64,000 nucleotides of DNA, from NCBI GenBank assembly GCA_963724695.1, contig CAVRVW010000006.1, forward strand, positions 124,001-188,000. The letters are read 5' to 3'. Made by a program: the position numbers and the translations under genes. How positions within the stretch are numbered: position 1 is the stretch's first letter; every line of letters begins with the position of its first letter. Source of the DNA: CAVQFD01 sp963724695. GTDB taxonomy: Bacteria; Acidobacteriota; Vicinamibacteria; Vicinamibacterales; CAVVIG01. Under the pieces are notes generated by a model that made no database searches, was not told where the DNA came from, and saw nothing but the letters and a program-made list of their open reading frames with translations. Below are positions 1-9,178 of the stretch, piece after piece.

Positions 1-315
1 GAAGTCGAGCGCGCCTTCTTTCATCGCCGCCACGGCATCCTGGAACGTGCCAAAGGCAGTCATGACGATGACCGGCAACTCGGGGTCGAGCTCCTTGGCC
101 GCTCGCAGAACGCCGAGCCCGTCTCCGTCGGGCAGCCGCAGGTCGGACAGCACGAGGCCCGGCCGCGACGACCGCAGCACTTGGACGGCCTCGGGCTGGT
201 CTCGCGCCTCGAAGACGGTGTGCCCCTGCGCCTCGAGCGCAAGGCGCAGCATCGCCCGCAGCGAGTCCTTGTCTTCGACGAGAAGGATGGGGGGATCGGC
301 CGCTCGACGGGCCAC
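1..315 (-). CDS. Response regulator, NtrC-like, partial (C-terminus beyond the window)
   Basis: The first 105 residues are a receiver domain. Seen: acidic pocket E14/D15 (ILLVEDKD), phosphoacceptor D58 in VLSDLRLPDGDG, T86 in VIVMTAFG and K99 in AAMKEGALDF. The last motif is typical of NtrC-family regulators that continue into a sigma-54 AAA+ domain, but that part lies outside the window, so output type is inferred. It starts at a GTG whose first base is the last base of the preceding gene's TAG stop (TAGTG), so translation is probably coupled. A possible partner is the histidine kinase at 3171-4430. Confidence 0.8.
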   Translation of the reverse strand, partial: MARRAADPPILLVEDKDSLRAMLRLALEAQGHTVFEARDQPEAVQVLRSSRPGLVLSDLRLPDGDGLGVLRAAKELDPELPVIVMTAFGTFQDAVAAMKEGALDF

Positions 316-863
316 TAGCGCAGCCAGCCCGGAGGCACGTTGGCGCGGCGGGCTTCTTCTTCGAGCTGGGTGATGGCCTTCTGAGTGTCGGCGATCGAGT
401 TCTTGAGGCGGTCGAGCTCCGCCAGGGCTTTCTGGCGGTCGGCCTCGATCACCGAGCGCTGCGCCGGATCGTCGCGGTTGACGAAGTCGGTCGTGAGCGC
501 GTTGACGCGGCTCTGCATCGCGTCGGCGTAGGTCTTGTCGCGATCGAGCTGCGTGACGAGCTGCTTCATCCGGCCGGCCCAATACGCCTGGTCTTTCGTG
601 TCGCTGGGCTTCGCGGCCGAGGGCTCCGACGTGGCCGTGGATGACGCCGGCGCCGGCGTCGCGGTGGCGGTCGGGGGCGGCGGCGTGCTGGACGGGGGCG
701 CGGCGCGCAGGTCCTTGTTCGTATAGGTCTTGCCGGTCTTGGTCTCCTTGCGACGCTCCTCTTCCTTGCGCGCGATATCAGCAAGCGATTGGGCCGAAAC
801 CACCCACAGGCCGCCAGCGAGCAGGCCCATCGCCACCAGAATTGCCGTCGTCGTCTTGTGCAT
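315..863 (-). CDS. Small exported coiled-coil protein, unknown function
   Basis: 182 residues from the ATG at 863. The N-terminus is a clear signal peptide (MHKTTTAILVAMGLLAGGLW, then VVSAQ). A charged stretch (about 27-50) and a Pro/Thr/Ala-rich linker (about 55-85) lead to a C-terminal half rich in Gln, Asp, Arg and Leu that looks like a coiled coil. It sits between the minor-pilin genes and an NtrC-like regulator, so a periplasmic pilus-accessory or signalling role is possible. I do not recognise a named family. The ATG is chosen because it directly precedes the signal peptide; the frame upstream is Arg/Pro-rich and looks non-coding. Confidence 0.65.
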   Translation of the reverse strand: MHKTTTAILVAMGLLAGGLWVVSAQSLADIARKEEERRKETKTGKTYTNKDLRAAPPSSTPPPPTATATPAPASSTATSEPSAAKPSDTKDQAYWAGRMKQLVTQLDRDKTYADAMQSRVNALTTDFVNRDDPAQRSVIEADRQKALAELDRLKNSIADTQKAITQLEEEARRANVPPGWLR

Positions 864-919
864 AAGTCCCGATTGAAGTATCGGTCCGAACCCGATCGTA
901 GATAACCCCGGAAGGCGGG

Positions 920-1579
920 TCAAGGTGTGCCGGCGGCTACGAAGTGCCATGCCAAAATGCGCAATTGCGACGGGTGGTCGGCGTTCCGCTCGAGGAGGCC
1001 CTCCGCCACGGCGTGGGCGCCGGCGGGGCCGAAGGCCTCGATTCTGGCCCGAATCCGGCCGGCGCCCGGAGTGCCCTCCAGGCCGTCCCGGCTGGGGTCT
1101 CCATCCTGCTCCGCGGCGTCGTCGGCGACGAGCACGACGATGTAGGCGCCTGAGGGGACCTGGGCGACCGATGCCCACCATCCGTAGCGGAAGAGCCTCC
1201 AGCGCGGGTTGTCAGCGCCCCAGGGACGGGCGGCCGTAACAGCGGCGACGGCCGCGTCCGTACAGGGCGAGAGTTGCTGACACTCGAGCAACGACCGCAA
1301 CTGGTCGAGATTGACGGCTTGCCCGGCGACGCGGCGGACGCCCGTGGGCGGCCCCTCGGCGTGCGCCGAGCGGACCGAGCCATCGAGCACGGAGCTCCAG
1401 TCCTGCAGATCCCGGAGCTCCAGGGCTGCGGCGTCGAACGCACCCGCCGCTGCATGCCGAATTTCTTGCGCTCGTTGGAAATGCCCGGCAATCGCCGCCT
1501 CCGTGGCGCTCGTTAATGCGAGGGCCGCGCCGACGGCGCTCAAGAGCAGGGTGACGAGCAGCACGATGACAATGCCCAT
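920..1579 (-). CDS. PilX-like pilus assembly protein
   Basis: 219 residues. The N-terminus (MGIVIVLLVTLLLSAVGAAL) is a hydrophobic helix followed by a conserved-looking AATEAA/AGHFQRAQEIRHAA-type stretch, which is how PilX N-terminal proteins begin. The rest is soluble and contains two cysteines (C-QQLSP-C, around residue 100). It starts 3 bases after the stop of the PilW-like gene, so the three minor-pilin-like genes are one unit. Such proteins form or prime the pilus tip together with PilV/PilW. The family call rests on the N-terminus and the context. Confidence 0.65.
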   Translation of the reverse strand: MGIVIVLLVTLLLSAVGAALALTSATEAAIAGHFQRAQEIRHAAAGAFDAAALELRDLQDWSSVLDGSVRSAHAEGPPTGVRRVAGQAVNLDQLRSLLECQQLSPCTDAAVAAVTAARPWGADNPRWRLFRYGWWASVAQVPSGAYIVVLVADDAAEQDGDPSRDGLEGTPGAGRIRARIEAFGPAGAHAVAEGLLERNADHPSQLRILAWHFVAAGTP

Positions 1580-1582
1580 GAC

Positions 1583-2560
1583 CTAACCTTCGGGATTGAT
1601 GTTGCGGGGGCGTACACTGAACCTGACCTCCGCATCTGGCAGCCATCGCCGGCCACTCCGCGAGGTGCCCGATGCGGTGAACAGTACGCCGGCGGGTCCT
1701 CGAAGGGCCCGAACCGCCGACTGCACGCGCAGTTTGATGTCGACCTTCCGGATCTGCAGCAGGTTGGCATCGAACCGCTGGGGACTCGTGGCGTCTGGAA
1801 GCCAGGGGCCATCGACGAAGGTGGCCGGAGGCAGACCGTAATCGAACATCAGGGCCACAACGTGGTCCGCCACCGGCACGTCCGCTCCCCCGTTTGCACG
1901 ACCTCTCATCAACCGTCGTGCGCCCGACGCCTCGTCGGCCTCGAGAAAGTACGTGCGGGCGACCACTTCGGCGATCGTGCTGCCGGTCGCGTACACGTGA
2001 TCGGAGTCGGGGCCGTCGTGCACGAGCGCCAGTTCATCGCCCTGAACGTCAGAAACCGTGAAGCGGTCAGCCGAACCGGCGGCGTCGAACACCAGCACCG
2101 CCATGCCAACGGCGAACCCGCAAGCCGGGTCCGCGCGCGGGCAACCAGCGTCGTTGTTGAGCCTCGCCCAGCCGGGACGGGCCGGCAGGGGCTGCGCAAG
2201 CGTCGACTGCGCCGTCGTGCGTGGCACGTACAAGATGGTAATGGCATCCTCACGAAAGGAGCCGGGCGCATCGCCGTCGCGCGGATCCTGCCGGTACGGA
2301 AGAATGGCAGCGATGTGGTTTGTCAGCGGACCGGGCCGGGCGCCGGCGGCCGTTCCCGCTCCGGCCTGCACCAGGTCGTGGTGAAGCATCGTGACCGCGA
2401 CCCGCAGCCGCTGCTGCATGTCGGCCGCTTCGGGCTCGACCGCCAACCGATCTTCCCCCGTCGCCAGCATGCCGAAGGCGGCCCCGGCAATGGTCACGAG
2501 CAGCGACATCGCGAGCAGCAACTCGACGAGCGAGAACCCGCGGGCACTTCTCCCGATCAC
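1583..2560 (-). CDS. PilW-like minor pilin (prepilin N-terminal motif)
   Basis: 325 residues from a GTG at 2560 that overlaps the TGA of the upstream gene (GTGA). The leader VIGRSARG ends in Gly before the type IV prepilin motif FSLVELLLAMSLLV, with the required Glu at mature position 5, so PilD should cleave after Gly. The globular part is long for a pilin and matches the size of PilW proteins, which work at the pilus tip with PilV and PilX. A longer frame reaches 2707 but lies inside the upstream gene and lacks signal character, so the GTG is preferred. Confidence 0.75.
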   Translation of the reverse strand: MIGRSARGFSLVELLLAMSLLVTIAGAAFGMLATGEDRLAVEPEAADMQQRLRVAVTMLHHDLVQAGAGTAAGARPGPLTNHIAAILPYRQDPRDGDAPGSFREDAITILYVPRTTAQSTLAQPLPARPGWARLNNDAGCPRADPACGFAVGMAVLVFDAAGSADRFTVSDVQGDELALVHDGPDSDHVYATGSTIAEVVARTYFLEADEASGARRLMRGRANGGADVPVADHVVALMFDYGLPPATFVDGPWLPDATSPQRFDANLLQIRKVDIKLRVQSAVRALRGPAGVLFTASGTSRSGRRWLPDAEVRFSVRPRNINPEG

Positions 2561-3051
2561 GACGCAGGCTCCCACCAGTCCCTGCGCGCCCTGACGGTGA
2601 CCACTCGCGCAAGGACACGCGAGCCACCGGCCGAGGCCAGGCCCGTGACCACGACATGAATCACCAGACCGCTGTCCGGGTCTTCGGCGAACCTCCGCAC
2701 CGACCAACGCCGTCTGTAGGCCGCGGCGCCACTGCCACTGGCAGAGGGCCGACCAGAGGCGTCAAGAAGGTCGTAGAAGCCCGCGACATTCCTCTCGATC
2801 GAGGTGTCGGCGTTAGAGGCCTGGGCCACCTGCTCGTTCCACGGTACCGCCAGGAGCTCCTCGACTTTGCTGGAGGCGAGAAGGGCTGCGAGGGTCGACG
2901 ATCGCGCTCGCTGGTTGATGAAGGTCGCAGCCGTCGCCAGGTGCGCCAGCCCACCGACCGCGATCGTCAGCAGCGTCGTCGCCAGGAGCGTTTCGATGAG
3001 CGAGAAACCTCGCGTGGCGTGCGAAGCCTCCACCCGCATGCGTGTGAGCAT
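2557..3051 (-). CDS. PilV-like minor pilin (prepilin N-terminal motif)
   Basis: 164 residues from the ATG at 3051 (a second ATG at 3039 would shorten the leader). The leader ends SHATRG and is followed by FSLIETLLATTLLTIAVGG, a class III prepilin signal with Glu at +5. Size and order (V, then W, then X) fit the minor-pilin cluster of type IVa pili. The gene overlaps the PilW-like gene by 4 bases. About 120 bases separate it from the histidine-kinase gene upstream, enough for its own promoter, though I see no convincing one. Confidence 0.72.
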   Translation of the reverse strand: MLTRMRVEASHATRGFSLIETLLATTLLTIAVGGLAHLATAATFINQRARSSTLAALLASSKVEELLAVPWNEQVAQASNADTSIERNVAGFYDLLDASGRPSASGSGAAAYRRRWSVRRFAEDPDSGLVIHVVVTGLASAGGSRVLARVVTVRARRDWWEPAS

Positions 3052-3170
3052 GACGCGCCTGGGTGCAACGGGCTCGCCACCGTTGGCCGCGGCGCCGTCA
3101 GCGAAAACACGGCCTGATCCGGCAGCCAACGCGCGCGGAGCACGTGTCTCGGTCCAGAAACTGCGTACGG

Positions 3171-4430
3171 TCAGTCTATGGAGGGTAGAGAAATCTGCAA
3201 GCTGGCGCCGCCGAGCGGCGAGTCACCAGCGACGATGCGGCCGTTGTGGAAGACGATGATCTTCTGCACCAGCGCCAGGCCAAGGCCTGTGCCACTACGC
3301 CGGGTCGTAAAGAAGGGCCGGAAGATGCGATCGCGTGCCGCCGGGTCGATGCCCGGGCCGTTGTCATCCACCGTGATGCGGCTGACCTGCTGCTGACGAT
3401 CGAGATCGGAGGCAATCACCACCACGGGCGCCACCGACGCCGCCGTGCAAGCCTCGACGGCATTGCGCAGGAGGTTGCTGAACGCCTGCCGGAGGAGCAC
3501 TTCGTCGCCCTCGATGGCGCCGAATTCGCCGCGGACGGTGACGTCTCCCCCGAGGGTGCGGGCCTCGGCGCGCACTTCCTCCGCCGCCCGGTCGCACACC
3601 GCGCGCAGGTCGACCCGGGACAGCGTCAGCTCCGCAGGTCGCGCGAAGTTCAGGAAGTTCGTGATGACTTCGCCAAGCGCTTCGGACTCGGCACGGATGC
3701 CCTCGACGTACGGCTTGTACTGACCGGGCAGCGCGTTGAGGTCGAACAGCTTCGCGTAGCCGTGAATCGTCGCCAGCCCGTTTCTGAACTCGTGCGCGAT
3801 GCCGGCCGTCAGCTCGCCCACCGTGGCGAGGCTTTCCTTGAGGCGCAGCTGTTCCTCGAGGTGCGTCACCGCGGTCAAGTCCGTGAAGAGGCAGATGGCG
3901 CCGTGCAGCCGCTCCTCCTCGTCGAAGAGGGGCGACACGGTCACGCCGAGGTGGGTCGTGCCCTCTCGTCCCTCCGGCAACGCCACCCGTCGCCGTGCGA
4001 TGGCGACGTGGGTCTTCAGGCACTCGTCGATCACCGCCGACAGCGCCGGCTCGCCGATCAACCGCCGATAGTCGTCGAACGACGCGGCTTCCGGGACCCG
4101 GAGCATGCGGCGGCCGGCCGGGTTGATGATGCGTACGCTGTTGTCCAGGCCGACGACCAGCAGGCCGGCGGTGAGGCTCGAAATGATCTCGCCGCTGAGA
4201 CGTTCGGACGCCTCGGCCCTCGCCGCCGTGGCGCGCTCCTGAGCCTTGAGCTTGACGAGCGCTTCCTGGAGCGCTGCGGACAGCAGCGCGGTCTCGCCGG
4301 AATGCCCCCGCAGCTGCTGCCGTGTGTCCCGGGCGGCCGCGCCGAAGCGCAGCACCGCGAACATCAGCGCAGCGGCCAGCGCGCCGATGATCGCGGTCAA
4401 TCCGAGGAGCGCGTACGACTCTGGGGTCAT
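3171..4430 (-). CDS. Membrane sensor histidine kinase with PAS domain
   Basis: 419 residues. One membrane helix (about 6-27), a coiled region, a PAS domain (about 83-190), a HisKA dimerisation helix with the phospho-acceptor H213 in GIAHEFRNGLATI, and a HATPase domain with N319/N323 (N box), DNGPG 356-360 (G1) and GTGLGLAL 380-387 (G2). This is an NtrB/PilS-like kinase with all catalytic motifs. Its start overlaps the stop of the sulfatase-fold gene (ATGA). It precedes the minor pilins and shares the strand with the NtrC-like regulator at the window edge, a plausible partner; that pairing is inferred. Confidence 0.85.
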   Translation of the reverse strand: MTPESYALLGLTAIIGALAAALMFAVLRFGAAARDTRQQLRGHSGETALLSAALQEALVKLKAQERATAARAEASERLSGEIISSLTAGLLVVGLDNSVRIINPAGRRMLRVPEAASFDDYRRLIGEPALSAVIDECLKTHVAIARRRVALPEGREGTTHLGVTVSPLFDEEERLHGAICLFTDLTAVTHLEEQLRLKESLATVGELTAGIAHEFRNGLATIHGYAKLFDLNALPGQYKPYVEGIRAESEALGEVITNFLNFARPAELTLSRVDLRAVCDRAAEEVRAEARTLGGDVTVRGEFGAIEGDEVLLRQAFSNLLRNAVEACTAASVAPVVVIASDLDRQQQVSRITVDDNGPGIDPAARDRIFRPFFTTRRSGTGLGLALVQKIIVFHNGRIVAGDSPLGGASLQISLPSID

Positions 4431-6971
4431 GGTGCCGGCGCGAAACGGTACTCCGCGGCTATCTGCGCGATCTGATCGCGAATGAGGCGGCGGTTGAGCG
4501 TTTGCGTCGACTCGGTGATCGCGAGCCGACCCATCCGGCCATCGGGCTGCATCTCGTACGCGAGGTCACGGCCCTGCACAGCATCGGCGATATAGAGCGT
4601 GCGCCCGTTGTGGCGGAGCATGGCATAGACGGGGCCATAGCTCGACGAGAGGAGGAACGAATCGCGGCGCCTGGTCTCGAGTGGCTGATCATCGGCGCTG
4701 AACAGCGGCTCCCCGTACAGCTCGCCCAGATCGCGCGGGCGCTGCCCGGCAAGCGCGTACAGGGTCGGCGTAATGTCGGTGGACAGCGCGAGGCGCGACC
4801 GATCGACGGTCAGCGTCGCCGCGGACGAAGGCGGCAAGTGGATGAGCAGCGGAATCTGGACGACCTCCGGGTAGAGCGTGTACGCGTGACCCCAGCGGCC
4901 GTCCTCGCCGAGGGATTCGCCGTGGTCAGATGTCAGCACGACGACGCTGCGGTCGTAGAGGCCGGTCCGCTTGAGATAGCCGACGAACTCGCCGAAGCAG
5001 CGATCGAGCGACGCGACCTGCGCGGCATATCCCGCAGAGAAGCCGGGATAGGCCGAGGCGGCGGTCTTCGGATCGCGCACCAGGCGCGCCATGTGCAACT
5101 GCAGGGGCCGGGTCATCGCGAAGATGGGCCGGGGATCGCTCGAGGTCTCGTCCAATCGCGATGCGAGCTCGTCGAGCGTGGCGCAAAGCGTGTGGTCCAT
5201 CTCGTCGATGCCCTGATCCAGGAGCACCGTGGCCGGCGAAGCACGGAAGAGCTGTGTCGCCAGATGATCGTCGCTCAGGTATCGACGGTACGCCGCACCA
5301 TCGAGGAGTTTCTCCAGCGCATTCATCGGCGCGAACGGCTTGACGTACTGCTTGTGCAGCAGCATCCCGCCAGCCCACAGCGCGGGCACCGAGAGCCCCG
5401 TGGCGCCGTAGCGGCTGAACGCGCGCTCGAAGACGGTGCTCTCTCCGGCAAACGCCTGAATCGCGGGCGTGAAAGTCACCGCGTCGTTGTAGGGCGAGAG
5501 GTAGTCGCGCCGCAGGCTGTCCACGACGAAGAGGAAGATGTGAGGAGGTCGGCTGCCCTCGAAACGGTCGACGAAGCGCACGTCCACGGGATCGACGGCC
5601 ACCGAGCCGAGCGTGGAATGCGCTTTGAGATAGGTGTAGAAGGCCGCGGCCTCGCCGGAGTTCGTTCTGAGGAGGTCGCGCATCATGTGATACGAGGCGT
5701 CGTGCGCCGCGTAGCGATCCAGCACGAACTCCGGAGCGAGCCGCGCGTCGCCGCTCCACGTGGCCACGCGCGCCGCGACGGGGACACCGGCGAGGCCCGA
5801 GACGACCATCAGGGCGGCCATGAGGCCGTAGACGCCGGATCCGGTCGCGTGGCGCGTTCTGCCGCGGCCCTGGCGAGCCGCGGTGTACGTCCAGCCGAGC
5901 GCCAGGGTCCAGACGACGAACACGCCCAGCTTCTGGAGCATGAAGTTCCAATCGAACTCGGCCACGGCCGCGCGCAACCCCAGCGCCAGCAGCGGCAGGC
6001 CGAGCACGCCTGCGATCGCCAGGCCGCTGTGGTGCCCGGTCACGGGGCCGACCCACATGTCGAGCGCGTCATTCCCACGCTCCGCACTCACGTGCTCCGC
6101 GTCATGCAGCTCCGCACTCGCGTGCGCCTGGTCACGCGGTCCAACGCTCGCGCGATGCCACGACAGGCCGGACCAGACGGCCACGAGCACCGCGCTGAGC
6201 CACATGGAGAGCACCCACGATTCGATCCGCTGGAACGACAGCGCGGCGGCCACCACGCGGTTGAGCACGAACGCCAGGCCGGCGAACCACAAGACGGCAA
6301 GCGTCCAGGTACTCGGCGTACTGATGGCGAACAAGGCCCGCTGCGGCGACCCCCGCGACGAGCACCAGGTAGACGAGGGCGAAGAGAAGCAGGTGCGAGA
6401 CGAGCGAGATCACGACTGCCAGCACCAGCGCCGCGGGCGGCAGATCGTCGCCGGAGACACGTGAGGCGTACCAGGGAATGAGCAGCGCGTACGACAGCCA
6501 GGTCGCCACGGCTGCCGTCGCGACGGCCAGAAACACGCGGGGCTCGTCGACACGGCCTGGCGATGGCGGCGTCGCGGTCAGATGGTCGACGACCGCGAGG
6601 GCCAGCGGCGGGACCAGGCACAGGACGCCAACCAGCAAAGTGCGCGCGCCTGGCCCCGCCACCGCCATCACAGGGTTGACGAGGAGCCAGAGGCCGAGCG
6701 CGACATTGGAGCCAAGATAGATGGCGGCCGCGGTGCGGCCATGCGATGGGCCCCGCTTGAGGGCGGGCGCGAGCGTAGGAGCCGTGACCAGCAGGGTGAG
6801 CCAGAACCAGAGGTGGTGTCGAGCGACCAGATCCGGCAGCCAGCCGATGAGCTGCGGGCGAATGAACTGCTCGTAGGCGAACGTGCTGTAGCTCAGAAGG
6901 CAGTAGAAGAAGCTCGCCACGAAGAACAGCGCGTTGAGCAGGCGTGCGGCGGCAAATGCCAGGGCTTTCAT
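4427..6971 (-). CDS. Multi-pass membrane protein with sulfatase-fold domain (frameshifted)
   Basis: Two frames make one protein of about 847 residues. The N-terminal frame starts at the ATG 6971 (MKALAFAAARLLN) and encodes membrane helices; it passes into the second frame near 6335, where removing one base restores a continuous hydrophobic sequence. The second part has more helices, then an alkaline-phosphatase/sulfatase-superfamily domain: FLFVVDSLRRDYLSPY, the nucleophile region GATGLSVPALWAGG and the metal site TSDHGESLGEDGRWGH. The classical sulfatase C-x-P-S-R is absent (S-V-P-A-L), so the substrate is unclear; LtaS/EptA-like phosphotransferases share the layout. The ATG overlaps the TPR gene stop (ATGA). 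I take the break as a sequencing error. Confidence 0.75.
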
Positions 6972-7405
6972 GGCTGCGCACCAGACGAGTGGCTCTGGGG
7001 CGCGGCGAGCGCCGCCGCGAACGGGTCGTTCGGCCTGAGCGCGAGGGCCGCGGCGCCCTCGCGCCGGGCGCCCGCGAGGTCCCCTGCGCGACGAAGCGCC
7101 AAGGCCAGGCGGAGGCGCGCATCCCCGTCGCGCGGGTCCACGTCGACGGCCCGGCGGTAGGCCGATGCGGCCTCGACCGGCCGGCCGGCCGACTCGTAGG
7201 CGACGGCCAGGTCGATGAGGAGCTCCACGTCGCGCGGTGCACGCGCCAGGCAGACTTCGAGCGCACCGATGTCGCGGGGCGGCGCCAGCTCGCACGCGAG
7301 CGACGCCTCGGCGACATCACCCGTGGGGCGTGAGGTGCGGTTCACGACGCCCCACAATCCCACGATCGCCAGCGCCGAGAGGACCCGGGTGATGACCGCG
7401 GTCAC
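6968..7405 (-). CDS. TPR-repeat protein
   Basis: 145 residues from a GTG at 7405 that overlaps the pilD stop (GTGA). It begins with a hydrophobic anchor (VITRVLSALAIVGLWGVV) and continues with two to three TPR-like helix pairs (for example LAVAYESAGRPVEAASAYRR and LALALRRAGDLAGARREG). TPR proteins are scaffolds; PilF-like ones help pilus assembly, but this one is too short and divergent for a firm name. The 4-base overlaps on both sides place it in the pilD to sulfatase transcript. Confidence 0.7.
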   Translation of the reverse strand: MTAVITRVLSALAIVGLWGVVNRTSRPTGDVAEASLACELAPPRDIGALEVCLARAPRDVELLIDLAVAYESAGRPVEAASAYRRAVDVDPRDGDARLRLALALRRAGDLAGARREGAAALALRPNDPFAAALAAPQSHSSGAQP

Positions 7406-8178
7406 AGGCCTCCGAAGAGCCCCAGGTACCAGGCAAGGAAGGGCGGGCCAGCCGTGGCCGCCAGCGCCGCGCCGAGCGCGAGGAAGGTGCCGAACGGCAG
7501 CGCGTACTTCATGTCGCCGCGCCTGAGCGCGATGAGCAGCAGGCCGATGAAGGCCCCGGCGAAGGACGCCATCACGAGCGTGAGAATCGTCAGCTGCCAT
7601 CCGAGAAAGGCGCCGATCATCCCGAGCATCTTCACGTCGCCCATGCCCATGCCCTCCTCGTGCCGCACGAGGTAGTACCCTTCAGCAATCGCGTAGAGCA
7701 CGCCGCCGCCAAGCAGAATGCCGAGGAGCGAGTTCAGCCAGCCGGGCTCGGTGAACAGGGCGAAGGCGAAGCCGGCCACGATCCCTGGCAGGGTGATCGC
7801 GTTGGGCAGCAGATGGTGCTCGAGGTCGATCGCGAACAGCACGATCAAGGCAGAGCCGAACACCAGACGCGACAGGAACAACGGCGTCGGCCCGTAGTAC
7901 CACCAGGCGGCCGCGAACATCACCGCCGTCAGGGCTTCGACGATCGGGTACTGGACCGAGATCGATTCCCCGCACGAGCGGCATCGGCCTCTGAGCGCCA
8001 GCCAGGCGAGAATCGGCACGTTCTCGTACCACGAAAGCTCCCGGCCGCATCGGGCGCAGGCGGAGGCCGGCCACACGATCGACCGGCCGATGGGCAGACG
8101 GTAGATACAGACGTTCAGGAAGCTGCCGATCACTGCCCCGAACAGGGCGGCGGCAGCGACGGACGCGAACGAGGTCAT
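7402..8178 (-). CDS. pilD: Prepilin peptidase/N-methyltransferase PilD
   Basis: 258 residues, normal for the family. It cuts the leader of type IV prepilins at the inner membrane and methylates the new N-terminus. Seen: the N-terminal signature GAVIGSFLNVCIYRLP, a zinc tetracysteine (C41, C44, C66, C69), the two aspartates of the aspartic peptidase (D118 in FAIDLEHHLLP and D181 in GMGMGDVK) and about seven hydrophobic segments. Its clients are all in this window: the major pilin at 12.3 kb and the minor pilins at 1.5-3.1 kb. Confidence 0.95.
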   Translation of the reverse strand: MTSFASVAAAALFGAVIGSFLNVCIYRLPIGRSIVWPASACARCGRELSWYENVPILAWLALRGRCRSCGESISVQYPIVEALTAVMFAAAWWYYGPTPLFLSRLVFGSALIVLFAIDLEHHLLPNAITLPGIVAGFAFALFTEPGWLNSLLGILLGGGVLYAIAEGYYLVRHEEGMGMGDVKMLGMIGAFLGWQLTILTLVMASFAGAFIGLLLIALRRGDMKYALPFGTFLALGAALAATAGPPFLAWYLGLFGGL

Positions 8179-8194
8179 TTCCGGCAGATGCGTG

Positions 8195-9169
8195 TCATGA
8201 GGGCGGCCGCATCACGCGCTTCGGCTCGGTCGGCAGCGGGAAGAGCGGTGAGGACCTCGACAACGAGACCCGACCCTGCTGGTCGATGTCGTACGGGGTT
8301 CCTGTCGGATCCACGGGGACGCCGCGCAGGCCCGCGCGGATGAGCGCCGTCCACTCGGTGGGCGGTGCGCCGCGCGCGGCGGCGAGCCGGTCCGCACGCG
8401 CCTGCAGCGCGTCGATGTCATCGAGCGCCTGGAACTGCAGCAGGCGCTTTTCGGCGTCGCGACGAAGCCAGTCCACCTCCGCCGACTGGCGGATCGACTC
8501 CCACATGAGCCTGGACGAGCGCCGGTCGCCGCCCTCGGCCAGGGTGGTCGCCGCCAGCGAGCGCAGCCACCACGGGGCGCCGGGGACCTGGCTGGCGCGC
8601 GCGAACCAGTCTGCCGCCGCCGGATAGTCCTGTCGCCACCAGTAGTGGACGAACCCGATGTCCTGCATGTACTCCCATTTATCGGGTTGTTCCCGTAATC
8701 CCTTTGCCAGCAGCGCCATCGCCTGCTCGGGCTGCCCGGGGCCCCCGGGCAGAGGCTCGGAGAGAAAAACTGCGCCAAAGCGGTAAGCAATCTCGAACCG
8801 GGGATCCAGGCTGGTCGTGAGGTCGAGCAGCGGATACAGCAGCCGGAAATCGGCCGGCTCGCCCGCCGCACCGGACGCCCCGCTGCCGTTCGCCCTGATC
8901 TTGTTGCGCCCGTAGTGCTGAATCGCCCGAATCCAGTAAAGGTCGGCCGCGAGGGCGTTGTAGCCGCGGGTCAACCGGCTCACGGCCGCGCCCGACGTCA
9001 GGTACAGCGCGTCTTCGGCGGCCTCCGAAGGCGGAAAGCGACGCTCCCGGAGCGCCTGGAGAGCCCCGGCGCCGGCCAGCAGGCTCCCTGCCGCGAGCAC
9101 TGCAGCCAGGGTCCGGAACAGCTGAGGGTGCGAGCCGGGTGTCACCGCTGTCTCAGTGGCCTGTCTCAC
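8195..9169 (-). CDS. Anchored TPR-like protein, unknown function
   Basis: 324 residues from a GTG at 9169 (a GGAC stretch lies just upstream). One N-terminal membrane helix (LFRTLAAVLAAGSLLAGAGA) precedes an alpha-helical domain with TPR-like features (for example EQAMALLAKGLREQPDKWEY and WWRQDYPAAADWFARASQVP). Gene order ATPase, permease, this protein is tight (10 bases after the permease stop), so it may be an accessory subunit of that ABC system. No enzyme motif is visible. Confidence 0.6.
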   Translation of the reverse strand: MRQATETAVTPGSHPQLFRTLAAVLAAGSLLAGAGALQALRERRFPPSEAAEDALYLTSGAAVSRLTRGYNALAADLYWIRAIQHYGRNKIRANGSGASGAAGEPADFRLLYPLLDLTTSLDPRFEIAYRFGAVFLSEPLPGGPGQPEQAMALLAKGLREQPDKWEYMQDIGFVHYWWRQDYPAAADWFARASQVPGAPWWLRSLAATTLAEGGDRRSSRLMWESIRQSAEVDWLRRDAEKRLLQFQALDDIDALQARADRLAAARGAPPTEWTALIRAGLRGVPVDPTGTPYDIDQQGRVSLSRSSPLFPLPTEPKRVMRPPS

Positions 9170-9178
9170 TTGTCCGTC

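Noticed and set aside
4502..6481. A long open frame on the plus strand opposite the sulfatase-fold gene
   Set aside because: It is the GC-rich shadow of the minus-strand gene; the product is Arg/Gly/His-rich with no domain.
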